Shown here: one piece after another, positions 53,539-61,992 of the stretch | Layout: every line of letters begins with the position of its first letter | How positions within the stretch are numbered: the stretch's first letter is position 1 | NCBI RefSeq assembly: GCF_016863015.1 | Contig: NZ_BOOB01000018.1 | Coordinates: 62,001 to 126,000, forward strand | DNA from: Microbispora amethystogenes | Lineage (GTDB): Bacteria; Actinomycetota; Actinomycetes; Streptosporangiales; Streptosporangiaceae | DNA length: 64,000 bases | Direction of reading: 5' to 3' | The notes under the pieces: generated by a model | What the model saw: the letters and a program-made list of their open reading frames with translations, nothing else | Told to the model about the DNA's origin: nothing | The model's database searches: none | Position numbers and translations under genes: made by a program

Positions 53539-53652
53539 TCAGCGGGAGGGGCGCCGGTCCCGGCTCTGCCTGGCCTGCTTCGCCAGGGTCTCCAGGTAGG
53601 AGGTCTGCTCGGAACGGGACGGCTTCGTGAAGAACTTGTTGAAGATTCGCAT
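53539..53652 (-). CDS. 37-residue small protein upstream of the EamA transporter
   Basis: From ATG 53652: MRIFNKFFTKPSRSEQTSYL, continuing ETLAKQARQSRDRRPSR and stop, 20 bp before the transporter start. It is basic and amphipathic, with a possible N-terminal membrane-binding helix (RIFNKFF). No Shine-Dalgarno sequence; GATGAT ends six bases before the ATG and could serve a leaderless message. Whether it is a real peptide or a translated leader is uncertain. No family recognised. Confidence 0.5.
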   Translation of the reverse strand: MRIFNKFFTKPSRSEQTSYLETLAKQARQSRDRRPSR

Positions 53653-53713
53653 AACCAAATCATCGCATCGCTAAACAGTTGAGCACAACCGAGTTTTTCT
53701 TACCCGGACGGTT

Positions 53714-53719
53714 TAGACT
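53714..53719 (+). promoter_or_regulatory. -10 box, leaderless LysR gene
   Basis: TAGACT six bases before ATG 53726. The AT-rich 73-bp gap to the divergent small ORF probably also holds the LysR site. Confidence 0.5.
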
Positions 53720-53725
53720 GGCTAC

Positions 53726-54634
53726 ATGTTGGATCTGAACCGGCTGAAGGCACTGCACGCGGTCGCCGTCTACGGGTCCGTGGGCGCCGCCGCCGAGGCG
53801 CTGATGGTGACCCCGTCGGCGATCTCTCAGCAGCTCGCGAAGCTCGAACGGGAGACCGGCGCGGTCCTGATCGAGCGCAACGGCCGCGGCGTGAAGCTCA
53901 CCGACGCGGCCGGGCTGCTCGCCGACCACGCCGAACGCATCCTCGCGCTCGTGGAGACGGCGGAGGCCGACTTCGAGGCGCTGCGCGGGGAGGTGGTCGG
54001 CAGGCTGAGCATGGCCGCCTTCCCCACCGCCGCGCGGGGCATCGTGCCGCGCGCCCTCACCACGCTGAAGAGACAGCACCCCGACCTCGACCTGCTCGTG
54101 TACGAGCGGGAGCCCGAGCGGCAGATCCGCGAGCTGTCGCGCGGCGACCTCGATCTCTCCGTTCTCCAGGACTGGCTCAACCGGCCGATGGCCCTGCCGG
54201 AGGGGCTGTCGCGTACGGCGCTGCTCGACGACGTGGCCGACGTCGTCGTGCCGGCCGATCATCCGCTGGTGGGCGCCGACCGGGTGCGGCTGAGCGACCT
54301 CGACGGCGAGAGCTGGATCAGCTCGACCCCCGGCACGGTCTGCCACGACTTCCTGGTGTTCCTGCTGCGCTCCGAGGAACGGGAGCCGCACATCGTCTGC
54401 ATGGCCGACGAGTACCCCACCCAGCTCGCGCTGGTCGCCGAGGGCCACGGATGCGCGCTCATCCCGCGGCTCGGCCGGGGACCGCTGCCGGACGGCGTCG
54501 CCGTCCTGGCCGTCCAGCCGCCGCCGGTCCGGCGGATCTACGCGGTGTGGCGGACCGACGCCGCGAGGCGTCCGGCGATCCGCGCCGCCGTCGAGGCGCT
54601 GCGCTCCGCGTGCCCGGAGCCGTCCGGTGGGTAG
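53726..54634 (+). CDS. LysR-family regulator (ArgP/IciA-like type)
   Basis: 302 residues. HTH at 1-65: LNRLKALHAVAVYGSVGAAAEALMVTPSAISQQLAKLERETGAVLI. The effector domain runs GRLSMAAFPTAARGIVPRALTTLKRQHPDLDLLVYE to EGHGCALIPRLGRGPLPDGV. It is divergent from the small ORF/EamA exporter, so control of that exporter is likely. The effector is unknown. ATG 53726 is fixed by the -10 box. Confidence 0.93.
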   Translation: MLDLNRLKALHAVAVYGSVGAAAEALMVTPSAISQQLAKLERETGAVLIERNGRGVKLTDAAGLLADHAERILALVETAEADFEALRGEVVGRLSMAAFPTAARGIVPRALTTLKRQHPDLDLLVYEREPERQIRELSRGDLDLSVLQDWLNRPMALPEGLSRTALLDDVADVVVPADHPLVGADRVRLSDLDGESWISSTPGTVCHDFLVFLLRSEEREPHIVCMADEYPTQLALVAEGHGCALIPRLGRGPLPDGVAVLAVQPPPVRRIYAVWRTDAARRPAIRAAVEALRSACPEPSGG

Positions 54635-54637
54635 GCT
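54632..54637 (+). promoter_or_regulatory. -10 box of histidine phosphatase gene
   Basis: TAGGCT nine bases before ATG 54647, at the LysR stop. Confidence 0.42.
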
Positions 54638-54646
54638 GTGCAGGTC

Positions 54647-55489
54647 ATGACAGAGATGACCATCGTTCACCTGCTCCGGCACGGAGAAGTCCACAATCCC
54701 CGCGGCGTCCTGTACGGCAGGCTGCCCGGCTACCACCTGTCCGAGACCGGCCGCCGGATGGCCGATGTCGTCGCCAAGGCCGTCGCGGGCAGGGACATCG
54801 TCGCGGTCTGGAGCTCGCCGATGGAGCGCGCCCAGGAGACCGCGGAGCCGGCCGCGCAGGCCCTGGGCCTGGAGATCACCACCGACGAGCGGCTCATCGA
54901 GGCGGGCAACGTCTTCGAGGGCCTGCGGATGACCGGCGGCGACACCGTCTTCCGCGATCCCCGCTCCTACCGCCACTTCAGGAACCCGTTCCGGCCGTCC
55001 TGGGGCGAGCCGTACCGCGAGGTCGTGGCCCGCATGAAGTCGGTGGTGGACGACGCGCGGGCGGCGGCGCGCGGCCACGAGGCGCTGCTGGTCAGTCATC
55101 AGCTGCCGATCTGGGTCATCCGGCTCGCCGCCGAGGGCAGGCGGCTGTGGCACGACCCGCGCCGGCGCCAGTGCGCGCTGGCCAGCCTCACCAGCCTGAC
55201 CTTCGAGGGAAACCGGCTGATCAGCGTCGGCTACAGCGAGCCCGCCGGGGCGCTGCTGCGGGAGGTCGCGCAGCCGCAGGGCGAGGCCGCGCTGTTCGAG
55301 CAGGCCGACGCGGCCCTCCCGGAGGCGTTGCGCACCCATCCCGGGCAGGCCGACGTTCCTCCTGATGCGTTGCACCTCGATCCCGAGAGGTTGCGTATCG
55401 ATCCCGAGGCTATGCGCGCCCATCCCGAGACGGCGGCCGGCCCGGAGGACGAGGAGACGCCGGGCCCGCGAGCGATGCCCGGGGCTTGA
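54647..55489 (+). CDS. Histidine phosphatase family protein
   Basis: 280 residues from ATG 54647. Phosphohistidine motif LLRHGEV, second arginine in WSSPMERAQETAEPAA, acid in GNVFEGL, catalytic His in LVSHQLPIWV. The fold is complete by about residue 210. The last 70 residues are an extra tail with short periodic units (LHLDPERLRIDPEAMRAHPE). It matches Rv0525 by position, just before the cytochrome c maturation genes. Substrate unknown. Confidence 0.9.
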   Translation: MTEMTIVHLLRHGEVHNPRGVLYGRLPGYHLSETGRRMADVVAKAVAGRDIVAVWSSPMERAQETAEPAAQALGLEITTDERLIEAGNVFEGLRMTGGDTVFRDPRSYRHFRNPFRPSWGEPYREVVARMKSVVDDARAAARGHEALLVSHQLPIWVIRLAAEGRRLWHDPRRRQCALASLTSLTFEGNRLISVGYSEPAGALLREVAQPQGEAALFEQADAALPEALRTHPGQADVPPDALHLDPERLRIDPEAMRAHPETAAGPEDEETPGPRAMPGA

Positions 55490-55569
55490 TCGTCTCCTGG
55501 GCGATGCCGCACACGCGGCTGTGCCCCGGAGACCCGTGCCCCAGAGAACCGGGCACCCGCACCGGTCGG

Positions 55570-55575
55570 TAGGCT
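55570..55575 (+). promoter_or_regulatory. -10 box before tlpA/resA
   Basis: TAGGCT, 40 bases before GTG 55616. A short inverted repeat TTGTA-G-TACAA follows at about 55590-55600. Confidence 0.45.
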
Positions 55576-55615
55576 TACAGCTCTACCGGTTGTAGTACAA
55601 GGAGATCCATCTCCC

Positions 55616-56203
55616 GTGTCCGCCAAGCGCCTGACCGCAACGCGCCTGACCGCGCTCGCCGCCGCGGCCGCGGCCGTCACGGCCCTCGCCGGTTGCGCGG
55701 GCGGCCAGGAGGCCCAGCCCCGCTCCGGCGACACCCGTTTCGTCCCGGGCGACGGCCGGGTCGAGTTCTTCACCGCGGCGCAGCGCCAGAAGGCGCCCGC
55801 GATCGAGGGACAGACCCTGGACGGCGGCACCGCGACGCTCGCCGCGGGCAAGGTCCACGTGCTCAACTTCTGGGCCTCCTGGTGCGCGCCCTGCCGGGCC
55901 GAGGCGCCTGTGCTCAAGGACATCGCGGCGACCACCAAGCCGAAGGGCGTGGAGTTCCTCGGCGTCAACTTCAAGGACCTCCAGGCGTCGGCGCAGGCGT
56001 ACGACCGCGCGGTGAAGCCGGGCTATCCGAGCATCTACGACCAGAGCGGCAGGACGCTGCTGAAGTTCCAGGGCACGGTGCCGCCCGCCGCCATCCCCTC
56101 CACGCTGATCATCGACGCGCAGGGCCGCATCGCCGCCCGCGCGCTCGGCGCCGTGAAGTACGACGACCTCCTCGCGGCCGTCACCAAGGTGACCGATGAG
56201 TGA
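55616..56203 (+). CDS. resA: Thiol-disulphide oxidoreductase lipoprotein (TlpA/ResA)
   Basis: 195 residues from GTG 55616; AAGGAG lies 12 bases upstream. The lipoprotein signal ends in AVTALAGCAGG. Thioredoxin fold with FWASWCAPCRAEAPVLKDI as the active-site C-A-P-C and the cis-proline in PPAAIPSTLII. It reduces apocytochrome c haem-binding cysteines on the outer face, using electrons from CcdA. Its last bases overlap ccdA by 8 bp. Matches Rv0526. Confidence 0.93.
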   Translation: MSAKRLTATRLTALAAAAAAVTALAGCAGGQEAQPRSGDTRFVPGDGRVEFFTAAQRQKAPAIEGQTLDGGTATLAAGKVHVLNFWASWCAPCRAEAPVLKDIAATTKPKGVEFLGVNFKDLQASAQAYDRAVKPGYPSIYDQSGRTLLKFQGTVPPAAIPSTLIIDAQGRIAARALGAVKYDDLLAAVTKVTDE

Positions 56204-56927
56204 CCTCGGCAGCACCGTCGCGACGGGCTCGCTGCTGCTCGCCGCGCCGATCGCGGCGGCCGCCGGGCTCGTGTCGTTCGTCTCCCCGTGCGTGCTGCCG
56301 CTGGTCCCGGGCTACCTGTCGTACGTCACGGGCATGAGCGGTGACCCCAAGCGGAGCCGGATGGTGCTGGGCAGCGCGTTGTTCGTGCTCGGGTTCGCGC
56401 TGGTGTTCGTGCTCGGCGGGGCGCTGTTCGGCGGTCTCGGCGCGGCGCTGCAGGGCAACGCCGACGTGATCAGCAGGGTCCTCGGGGTGGTGACGATCAT
56501 CCTCGGGCTGGCCTTCGTGGGCGTCCTGCCCGGACTCCAGCGGGACGTGCGCTTCCACCGGCTGCCCGCCGCCGGGCTCGCGGGGGCCCCGCTGCTCGGC
56601 GTCGTCTTCGGCCTCGGCTGGACGCCGTGCATCGGCCCGACGCTGGCGGTGGTCATGACGCTGTCGGTCAACCAGGGCAGCGCGCTGCGCGGCGCGGCCC
56701 TCGCCTTCGCGTACGCGCTGGGCCTCGGCCTGCCGTTCGTGCTGGCCGGGCTGGCCTACCGCAGGGCCCTCCACGCGTTCCGGGCTGTCCGCCGGCACAC
56801 CCCGCTGATCACCAGGGTCGGCGGCGGCATGCTCGTGGCCGTCGGCGTGCTGCTCGTGACCGGGCAGTGGGCCGAGATCATCGTCCACCTGCAGGTGTGG
56901 GTCGGCGGATTCCGGCCGGTGATCTGA
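56196..56927 (+). CDS. ccdA: Cytochrome c biogenesis protein CcdA
   Basis: 243 residues, six membrane helices. The two conserved cysteines are in FVSPCVLPLVPGYLSYVTG and GLGWTPCIGPTLAVVM. CcdA carries electrons from cytosolic thioredoxin to outer-face ResA. It overlaps resA by 8 bp and resB by one base (TGATG). Matches Rv0527. Confidence 0.96.
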   Translation: MSDLGSTVATGSLLLAAPIAAAAGLVSFVSPCVLPLVPGYLSYVTGMSGDPKRSRMVLGSALFVLGFALVFVLGGALFGGLGAALQGNADVISRVLGVVTIILGLAFVGVLPGLQRDVRFHRLPAAGLAGAPLLGVVFGLGWTPCIGPTLAVVMTLSVNQGSALRGAALAFAYALGLGLPFVLAGLAYRRALHAFRAVRRHTPLITRVGGGMLVAVGVLLVTGQWAEIIVHLQVWVGGFRPVI

Positions 56928-58741
56928 TGAGCGCGCCCGACGACCTCGCCCGCGCCGTACGGGACGACCCCGCGCTCCTCGACGACCCCGCGCTCCTCGA
57001 CGAGCCCGCGCCTGTCGACGAGACGGCGCCGCGCGACAAGACGGCGGGTGGGGGAGCGGAGGCCGGGGGCGCGGCGCGGGAGCCGGCCAGGCCGGTCGGC
57101 CTCGGGCCGGTCGGATGGCTGCGCTGGGCCTGGCGCACGCTCACCTCGATGCGCACCGCGCTCATCCTGCTGTTCCTGTTCGCGCTGGGCTCGGTGCCGG
57201 GCTCCGTCTACCCCCAGCGCGGCGTGGACCCGGGCAGGGTCGCGCAGTACTTCAAGGACAACCCCACCCAGGCGAAGTGGCTCGACCGCTTCTGGCTCTT
57301 CGACGTCTTCACCTCGCCCTGGTTCGCCGCGATCTACCTGCTGCTGTTCGTCTCGCTGGCCGGATGCGTGTTCCCGCGCGCGCTGGCGCATCTCAGGGAG
57401 ATCCGGCGCAGGCCGCCCGCCGCGCCGCGCAACCTCCTCCGCCTGCCGCACGCCGAGGAGTTCCAGGGCGATCTCACCCTGGAGAGGGCCGCCGCCGTGC
57501 TCCGGCGCAGGCGGTTCCGGGTGGTCACCGGCGACGGCTGGGTGGCGGCGGAGAAGGGCTATCTCCGCGAGACCGGAAACCTGCTCTTCCACCTCTCGCT
57601 GCTCGTGCTGCTCTTCGCCGTCGGCGCCGGAGGCCTGTACGGCTACCGCGGCAACGTGCTGGTGGTGGAGGGCGACGGCTTCTCCAACGCCGTCGCGGCC
57701 TACGACCGTTTCATGCCGGGCAGCCGGGTCACCGCCGAGTCGCTGGAGCCGTTCTCCTTCACGCTGCGGGACTTCCAGGCCAGCTACGTCGCCGCCGGGG
57801 CCAAGCAGGGCCAGCCGCTCGACTACCTCGCGCGGCTGGAGGTGCGGGACTCCCCGGAGTCCGCCCCGCGCCAGGTGGACCTCAAGGTCAACGAACCGCT
57901 CGACGTCGACGGCACGCTGACCTACCTCATCGGGCACGGGTACGCCCCCACGTTCCGGGTGACGGACGGCGAGGGCCAGGTGGCCTACGACGGCCCGGTG
58001 CCCTGTCTGGCCGGCGACCAGGCGACGTACACGTCCGAGTGCGTCATCAAGGTGCCGGACGCCCAGCCGTCCCAGCTCGGCTTCCTGGCCCGCTTCCTGC
58101 CCACGACCGTGCCGAACGGCGACGCCTGGGTGTCGGTCTTCCCCGGCGCGGCCAACCCGACCGTGCAGGTCTTCCCGTTCGCGGGCGACCTCGGCCTGAA
58201 GTCGGGACTGCCGCAGTCGGTGTATCAGCTCGACACCACGCGCCTGAAGCCGCTCGGCAAGATGTCCGCCCAGCCGGCGCCGCTGAACGTGGGGGACACC
58301 AAGGAACTCGCCGACGGCGCGGGAAAGATCCAGTTCACCGGCGTCAAGGAGTGGATCAGCCTCCAGATCACCTACGACCCGGGCCGGGAGCCCGCGTTGC
58401 TCGCGGCGGCGGCCGCGGTGATCGGGCTCGTGCTGTCTCTCACGATCCGCCGCCGCCGCGTCTGGGTGCGGGTGAAGGACGGCAGGGCCACGGTGGGAGG
58501 ATTGACCCGCACCGAAGGCGGCGGCGCGGCCTTCGCCGAGGAGTTCGCGCAGATCGTCACCGCCCTGCGCGGCGACCCGCCCACCGGTCACGTCACACCG
58601 GACGAGCCCCGGGCCACCGAACAGCCAGGAGCGGCCGCGCCGGGCGGCTCCGCGATCGTCGCCGGGCAGGCCGAGCCGGACCAGCCGGACGAGCCGCCCA
58701 CCGGAAACGCCGCACCGGGCGTCCGCCCGGACGAGGAGTGA
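56927..58741 (+). CDS. resB: Cytochrome c biogenesis protein ResB
   Basis: 604 residues from ATG 56927 overlapping the ccdA stop. The first 60 residues are acidic and repetitive (DDPALLDDPALLDEPAPVDETAPR). Membrane helices at about 75-95 (TALILLFLFALGSVPGSVYPQ), 125-145, 215-235 and 490-510. Large outside domain between the last two. ResB with CcsB forms system II haem delivery and ligation. The C-terminal tail from about 540 is low-complexity. Matches Rv0528. Confidence 0.95.
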   Translation: MSAPDDLARAVRDDPALLDDPALLDEPAPVDETAPRDKTAGGGAEAGGAAREPARPVGLGPVGWLRWAWRTLTSMRTALILLFLFALGSVPGSVYPQRGVDPGRVAQYFKDNPTQAKWLDRFWLFDVFTSPWFAAIYLLLFVSLAGCVFPRALAHLREIRRRPPAAPRNLLRLPHAEEFQGDLTLERAAAVLRRRRFRVVTGDGWVAAEKGYLRETGNLLFHLSLLVLLFAVGAGGLYGYRGNVLVVEGDGFSNAVAAYDRFMPGSRVTAESLEPFSFTLRDFQASYVAAGAKQGQPLDYLARLEVRDSPESAPRQVDLKVNEPLDVDGTLTYLIGHGYAPTFRVTDGEGQVAYDGPVPCLAGDQATYTSECVIKVPDAQPSQLGFLARFLPTTVPNGDAWVSVFPGAANPTVQVFPFAGDLGLKSGLPQSVYQLDTTRLKPLGKMSAQPAPLNVGDTKELADGAGKIQFTGVKEWISLQITYDPGREPALLAAAAAVIGLVLSLTIRRRRVWVRVKDGRATVGGLTRTEGGGAAFAEEFAQIVTALRGDPPTGHVTPDEPRATEQPGAAAPGGSAIVAGQAEPDQPDEPPTGNAAPGVRPDEE

Positions 58742-58745
58742 AGTC

Positions 58746-59735
58746 ATGCCCGCCCCGGTCAGCCAAGCCGTCAACGAGACTCTCGCCATGATGAGCGACC
58801 AGCTCATCCTGGTCACCGTGCTGCTGTATCTCGCCGCGATGATCTGCTTCGCGCTGGAGCTCGCCTTCGGCCGGGTCCGTACGGCGGCGCCCGCGCGTAC
58901 GCGTGAGCTCGTCGGCGCGGGCGGCCCGGCGCTCCCCGCGGAGGACCCGGGGGAGGGCGCCGGGGAGGGCACGGCCGAGACCACCCGCACGTCACAACCG
59001 GCGGGGTGGGCGGTCCGGGCCGGGATCGCCGGCGTGGTCATCGCCTGGATCGCGTGGGCCGGCAACCTCGCCGGCATCCTCACCCGGGGCATCGCGGTGG
59101 ACCGGTGGCCGTGGGCCAACATGTACGAGTTTGTGGTGGCCATCTGCTTCGCGGCCGTCACCGCGTTCCTCGCGCTGCTGATCCGCCAGCCGATCCGCTA
59201 CCTCGGCGCGTTCGTCACCGTGACCGCGGCGCTCGGGCTGGGCTTCGCCGTGCTGTTCCTGCACGTCCAGGCGGGCCCGGTGATGCCCGCGCTGCACTCC
59301 TACTGGATCGCGATCCACGTCACCGCGGCGATCGTGGCCAGCGGGCTGTTCATCGTGGCGGGCGTCTGCGCGATCCTCTACCTGATCCGCCAGGACGGAC
59401 GGCCGTCGGTGCTGCCCGCCAGGGAGACCCTGGAGCGGGTCGCGCACCGCGCGATCGTCATCTCCTTCCCGATCTGGACCTTCGCCGTCATCGCCGGCGC
59501 GCTGTGGGCCGACCGGGCGTGGGGCCGCTACTGGGGCTGGGACCCGAAGGAGGTGTGGGCGTTCGTCACGTGGGTCGTCTACGCCGCCTATCTCCACGCG
59601 CGGGCGACGGCCGGATGGCGCGGCAAGGCCGCGATGATCATTTCGTTGGTCGCCTTCGGCTGCCTGCTGTTCAACCTGGTCGGCGTCAACATCTTCTTCT
59701 CGGGACTGCACTCCTACGCCGACGTCCCCAAGTGA
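58746..59735 (+). CDS. ccsB: Cytochrome c biogenesis protein CcsB/CcsA
   Basis: 329 residues, about eight membrane helices. The WWD-type haem-handling motif is WGRYWGWDPKEVWAFVTWVVY. Flanking histidines are in LHVQAGPVMPALHSYW and LHSYADVPK. It forms the haem ligase with ResB. ATG 58746 is four bases after the resB stop. Last gene of the system II operon, as Rv0529. Confidence 0.95.
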   Translation: MPAPVSQAVNETLAMMSDQLILVTVLLYLAAMICFALELAFGRVRTAAPARTRELVGAGGPALPAEDPGEGAGEGTAETTRTSQPAGWAVRAGIAGVVIAWIAWAGNLAGILTRGIAVDRWPWANMYEFVVAICFAAVTAFLALLIRQPIRYLGAFVTVTAALGLGFAVLFLHVQAGPVMPALHSYWIAIHVTAAIVASGLFIVAGVCAILYLIRQDGRPSVLPARETLERVAHRAIVISFPIWTFAVIAGALWADRAWGRYWGWDPKEVWAFVTWVVYAAYLHARATAGWRGKAAMIISLVAFGCLLFNLVGVNIFFSGLHSYADVPK

Positions 59736-59897
59736 CCCCGGCGCCCGCCCGGCGCGTCACCGCCGGGGGACCGCTCCTGCCGGCGGGGGTGCCGGGCCGG
59801 GCGTGAGGGGCCGCCCGGTGCGGGTCGTCCGGCTGTGGTGAGTCGGTCGTCGGTCGGTGCCCGGTCGGCACTCGGTCAGTGGCCGCCCGGTCGCCGG

Positions 59898-60251
59898 TCA
59901 GTCGTCGCCGCGCAGACGGCGCTCCAGGCTGCTCAGGAAGTCCGGGTCGTCGTCGGGCCCGCGCGGCGCGTCGGCGCGCCTGGACCACGCCCCGGCCCGG
60001 CCGCCCGCCTCCGCCTCCGCCTGCCCGGCCCCCGGCCCGCCCACGGCGCCGTGGCCGTACACGGAGTGCACCGCTCGGGGACGGCCCACGAGGAGCCAGG
60101 TCAGGGCGCCGAGGTCGGCCAGGAAGATCACGATGAGGACCCACATGAACTTGGGGAGGTTGCGCATGTCCTCCTCGGGGGTCGTGATCACGTCGAACAG
60201 GCAGTAGAGCCAGAAGGCAAGCAGCGCCAGGCCGATAATCACGCTAGGCAT
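59898..60251 (-). CDS. PLDc_N (phospholipase D-nuclease N-terminal) membrane protein
   Basis: 117 residues from ATG 60251; ATG 60269 is an alternative. Two membrane helices (VIIGLALLAFWLYCLFDVITT and FMWVLIVIFLADLGALTWLLVGRPR) are the PLDc_N hallmark (PF13396). The rest is a disordered Gly/Ala/Arg-rich tail ending DDDPDFLSSLERRLRGDD. TACCGT six bases before the ATG marks a leaderless start. No phosphodiesterase domain follows, so only the membrane part is present, as in many small actinomycete members. Confidence 0.82.
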   Translation of the reverse strand: MPSVIIGLALLAFWLYCLFDVITTPEEDMRNLPKFMWVLIVIFLADLGALTWLLVGRPRAVHSVYGHGAVGGPGAGQAEAEAGGRAGAWSRRADAPRGPDDDPDFLSSLERRLRGDD

Positions 60252-60257
60252 GCCCAC

Positions 60258-60263
60258 ACGGTA
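60258..60263 (-). promoter_or_regulatory. -10 box, leaderless PLDc_N gene
   Basis: TACCGT on the reverse strand, six bases before ATG 60251. Confidence 0.45.
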
Positions 60264-60462
60264 AGCCATGCCGGCGACTGATCGTGTCCGGCTTCGGGGT
60301 GACGTGGACAGCCGGGCATCGTACGGTGGACCGGTACACGGCGTCCGGATACCGCGCCCCACGGAGCGTGGAGCCTGCCGGAGACGCCCGTGGACCCATG
60401 TGACGGAAGCAACCTGACAGGAACCAGCAGCCTGACGGATTCGGCCTGAACAGAGGGGTGCG

Positions 60463-61617
60463 ATGGCGGAGCCGGGCGACAGGGGCCGCCACCGGCGCGG
60501 AGCGCGATGGTGGCAGCGAGGGCCCTACGTGTCCTCCCACCGCCGCACCGACGTCCCCGGACGCGCGGAGGACCGCGCCTCCGACCGTGGCCCCGACCGT
60601 GGCCCCGACCGTGGCTCCGAGCGCGCTTCCGACCGTTCCGCCGATCGCGCCTCCGACTGGGCCTCCGGCCGCCCCTTCGACCGCGGCGCCGACCGTTCCG
60701 CCGACCGCGCTCGCGGACGCGCCTCCGACCGTGCCTCCGACCGTGCGTCCGACCGTGCTTCCGACGGCGGCCCCGAGCGGGCCTCCGGACGGCCGTGGGA
60801 GCGGGCGCAGAACCGGCCCCCGGAGTGGGGCTCCGAGTGGGGCGCCGAGTGGGGCATGGAGTGGGGCGCCGAGTGGTCGCCTGAGCGGCACCCGGAGCGG
60901 GTTTACGCCGTGACCGCGCCGGTGGTCGACGACCGCCCCCAGTACACCTGGCAGGACTTCGAGCTCGACGACCTGCCGACCCGGGTCGCGCCCCATCCGC
61001 CCGACGCCCCCGACCTGCGGGACGGCAGGAGAAACTGCGGGCCGCTGGAACGCGTCCTGTTCCGCGAATGGGACGCCGAGGAGGGCCCTCCTTCCGCCGA
61101 CGCCGTACGGGCCGTGGACAGCCTCGCGCGGCTGCCCGAGCAGCTGAAGACCAAGCTCGCCATCGGGCTCGACGGCATCTACGTGGGCCGGGGCGGGGTG
61201 CCCGACCTGGACGACATGGGTTACCTGCGCGGCGCCCCGCTGCCGTCGGGCCGGGCCACCTGGGACATCTGCGCCGGCGCGTACGGAGACCGCAAGATCG
61301 TGGTGGGGGATCGGCCGTCGCCCACGCCGGACGTGATGATGCACGAAGTCGGGCACGCGCTGGACGACGTCGACGCGGGTCCGGGAGAGTGGGTTTCGGA
61401 CTCCCCGGAGTTCGCGGCGCTCTACGAGGAGTGCCTGCCGCTGCTCGCGTCGTCGTTCCACCGGCAGCCCGCCGGCCTGGGGCGCAAGGAGTTCTTCGCC
61501 GACGCGTTCGCGGCGATCGCGTCCCGGCAGCGCCCGGCCCTGGTGGACATGCTGGGCGGTGACACGAGGACGGCCCTCAACGTCATGCTCTTCTTCAACC
61601 GGCGTTACGGAATCTAG
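60463..61617 (+). CDS. Anthrax-lethal-factor-like (ATLF) metalloprotease
   Basis: 384 residues. The first 140 are disordered: Arg/Ser/Asp repeats (ASDRASDRASDRASD) then WGxEW repeats (WGSEWGAEWGMEWGAEW). The C-terminal 200 form a zinc protease: DVMMHEVGHALDDVDAG with H294-E-x-x-H298, and the third ligand E343 in RKEFFADAFAAIAS, 49 residues after H294. In lethal factor the ligands are H686, H690 and E735, the same spacing. No signal peptide, so it acts inside or is secreted by another route. The small gene at 61618 starts right after its stop. Confidence 0.75.
   Translation: MAEPGDRGRHRRGARWWQRGPYVSSHRRTDVPGRAEDRASDRGPDRGPDRGSERASDRSADRASDWASGRPFDRGADRSADRARGRASDRASDRASDRASDGGPERASGRPWERAQNRPPEWGSEWGAEWGMEWGAEWSPERHPERVYAVTAPVVDDRPQYTWQDFELDDLPTRVAPHPPDAPDLRDGRRNCGPLERVLFREWDAEEGPPSADAVRAVDSLARLPEQLKTKLAIGLDGIYVGRGGVPDLDDMGYLRGAPLPSGRATWDICAGAYGDRKIVVGDRPSPTPDVMMHEVGHALDDVDAGPGEWVSDSPEFAALYEECLPLLASSFHRQPAGLGRKEFFADAFAAIASRQRPALVDMLGGDTRTALNVMLFFNRRYGI
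60580..60775 (+). repeat. Degenerate 12-bp repeat tract (S-D-R-A units)
   Basis: Repeated GCCTCCGACCGT-like units coding ASDR/GSER in the protease N-terminus; copies are diverged, so older than the kinase repeat. Confidence 0.7.
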
Positions 61618-61866
61618 GTGATTCGGATGTACGTTATCCGGCTCGGCGACGGGACGCTGCGCGTGCCCCGGTCCCTGACCACCGATGACGGGCGCCTCAT
61701 CGGCAACGCGTACGTGGAGGTCACGCCGGGGGAACCCGGTTACGAGGGCTGGCTGGCCGAGTCGATCACCGAGCAGGAGGACGCCGAGCGACGCCGTCGC
61801 TGGCGGGAGGGCGACGACGCGCTGGAGCAGGCGTTCCTGGCCTTCAAGGCAGAGCAGGACCGATGA
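61618..61866 (+). CDS. Small protein coupled to the ATLF-like protease
   Basis: 82 residues from GTG 61618, immediately after the protease TAG (ATG 61627 is an alternative). Predicted short beta strands first (YVIRLGDGTLRVPRSLT, LIGNAYVEVTPGE), then a charged helix (ITEQEDAERRRRWREGDDALEQAFLAFKAEQ). No family recognised. Zero spacing suggests co-translation, so an inhibitor, chaperone or adaptor of the protease is a reasonable hypothesis, without proof. Confidence 0.65.
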   Translation: MIRMYVIRLGDGTLRVPRSLTTDDGRLIGNAYVEVTPGEPGYEGWLAESITEQEDAERRRRWREGDDALEQAFLAFKAEQDR

Positions 61867-61992
61867 ACCCCGGCAAGGGAGCAGGACGAGCCGGGAGGGC
61901 CTGTTACGGCAGCCTGAAATAGAGGTGGGACTGACTCCGGTGACCCTGCGGCGTGCGGGTAGCGCGCAGGATCACCCGGTGCTGGTACTGCG

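Noticed and set aside
56756-59161. 801-residue reverse-strand open frame
   Set aside because: Antisense shadow of resB and ccsB; no family pattern and implausible composition. Long antisense frames are expected in very GC-rich DNA.
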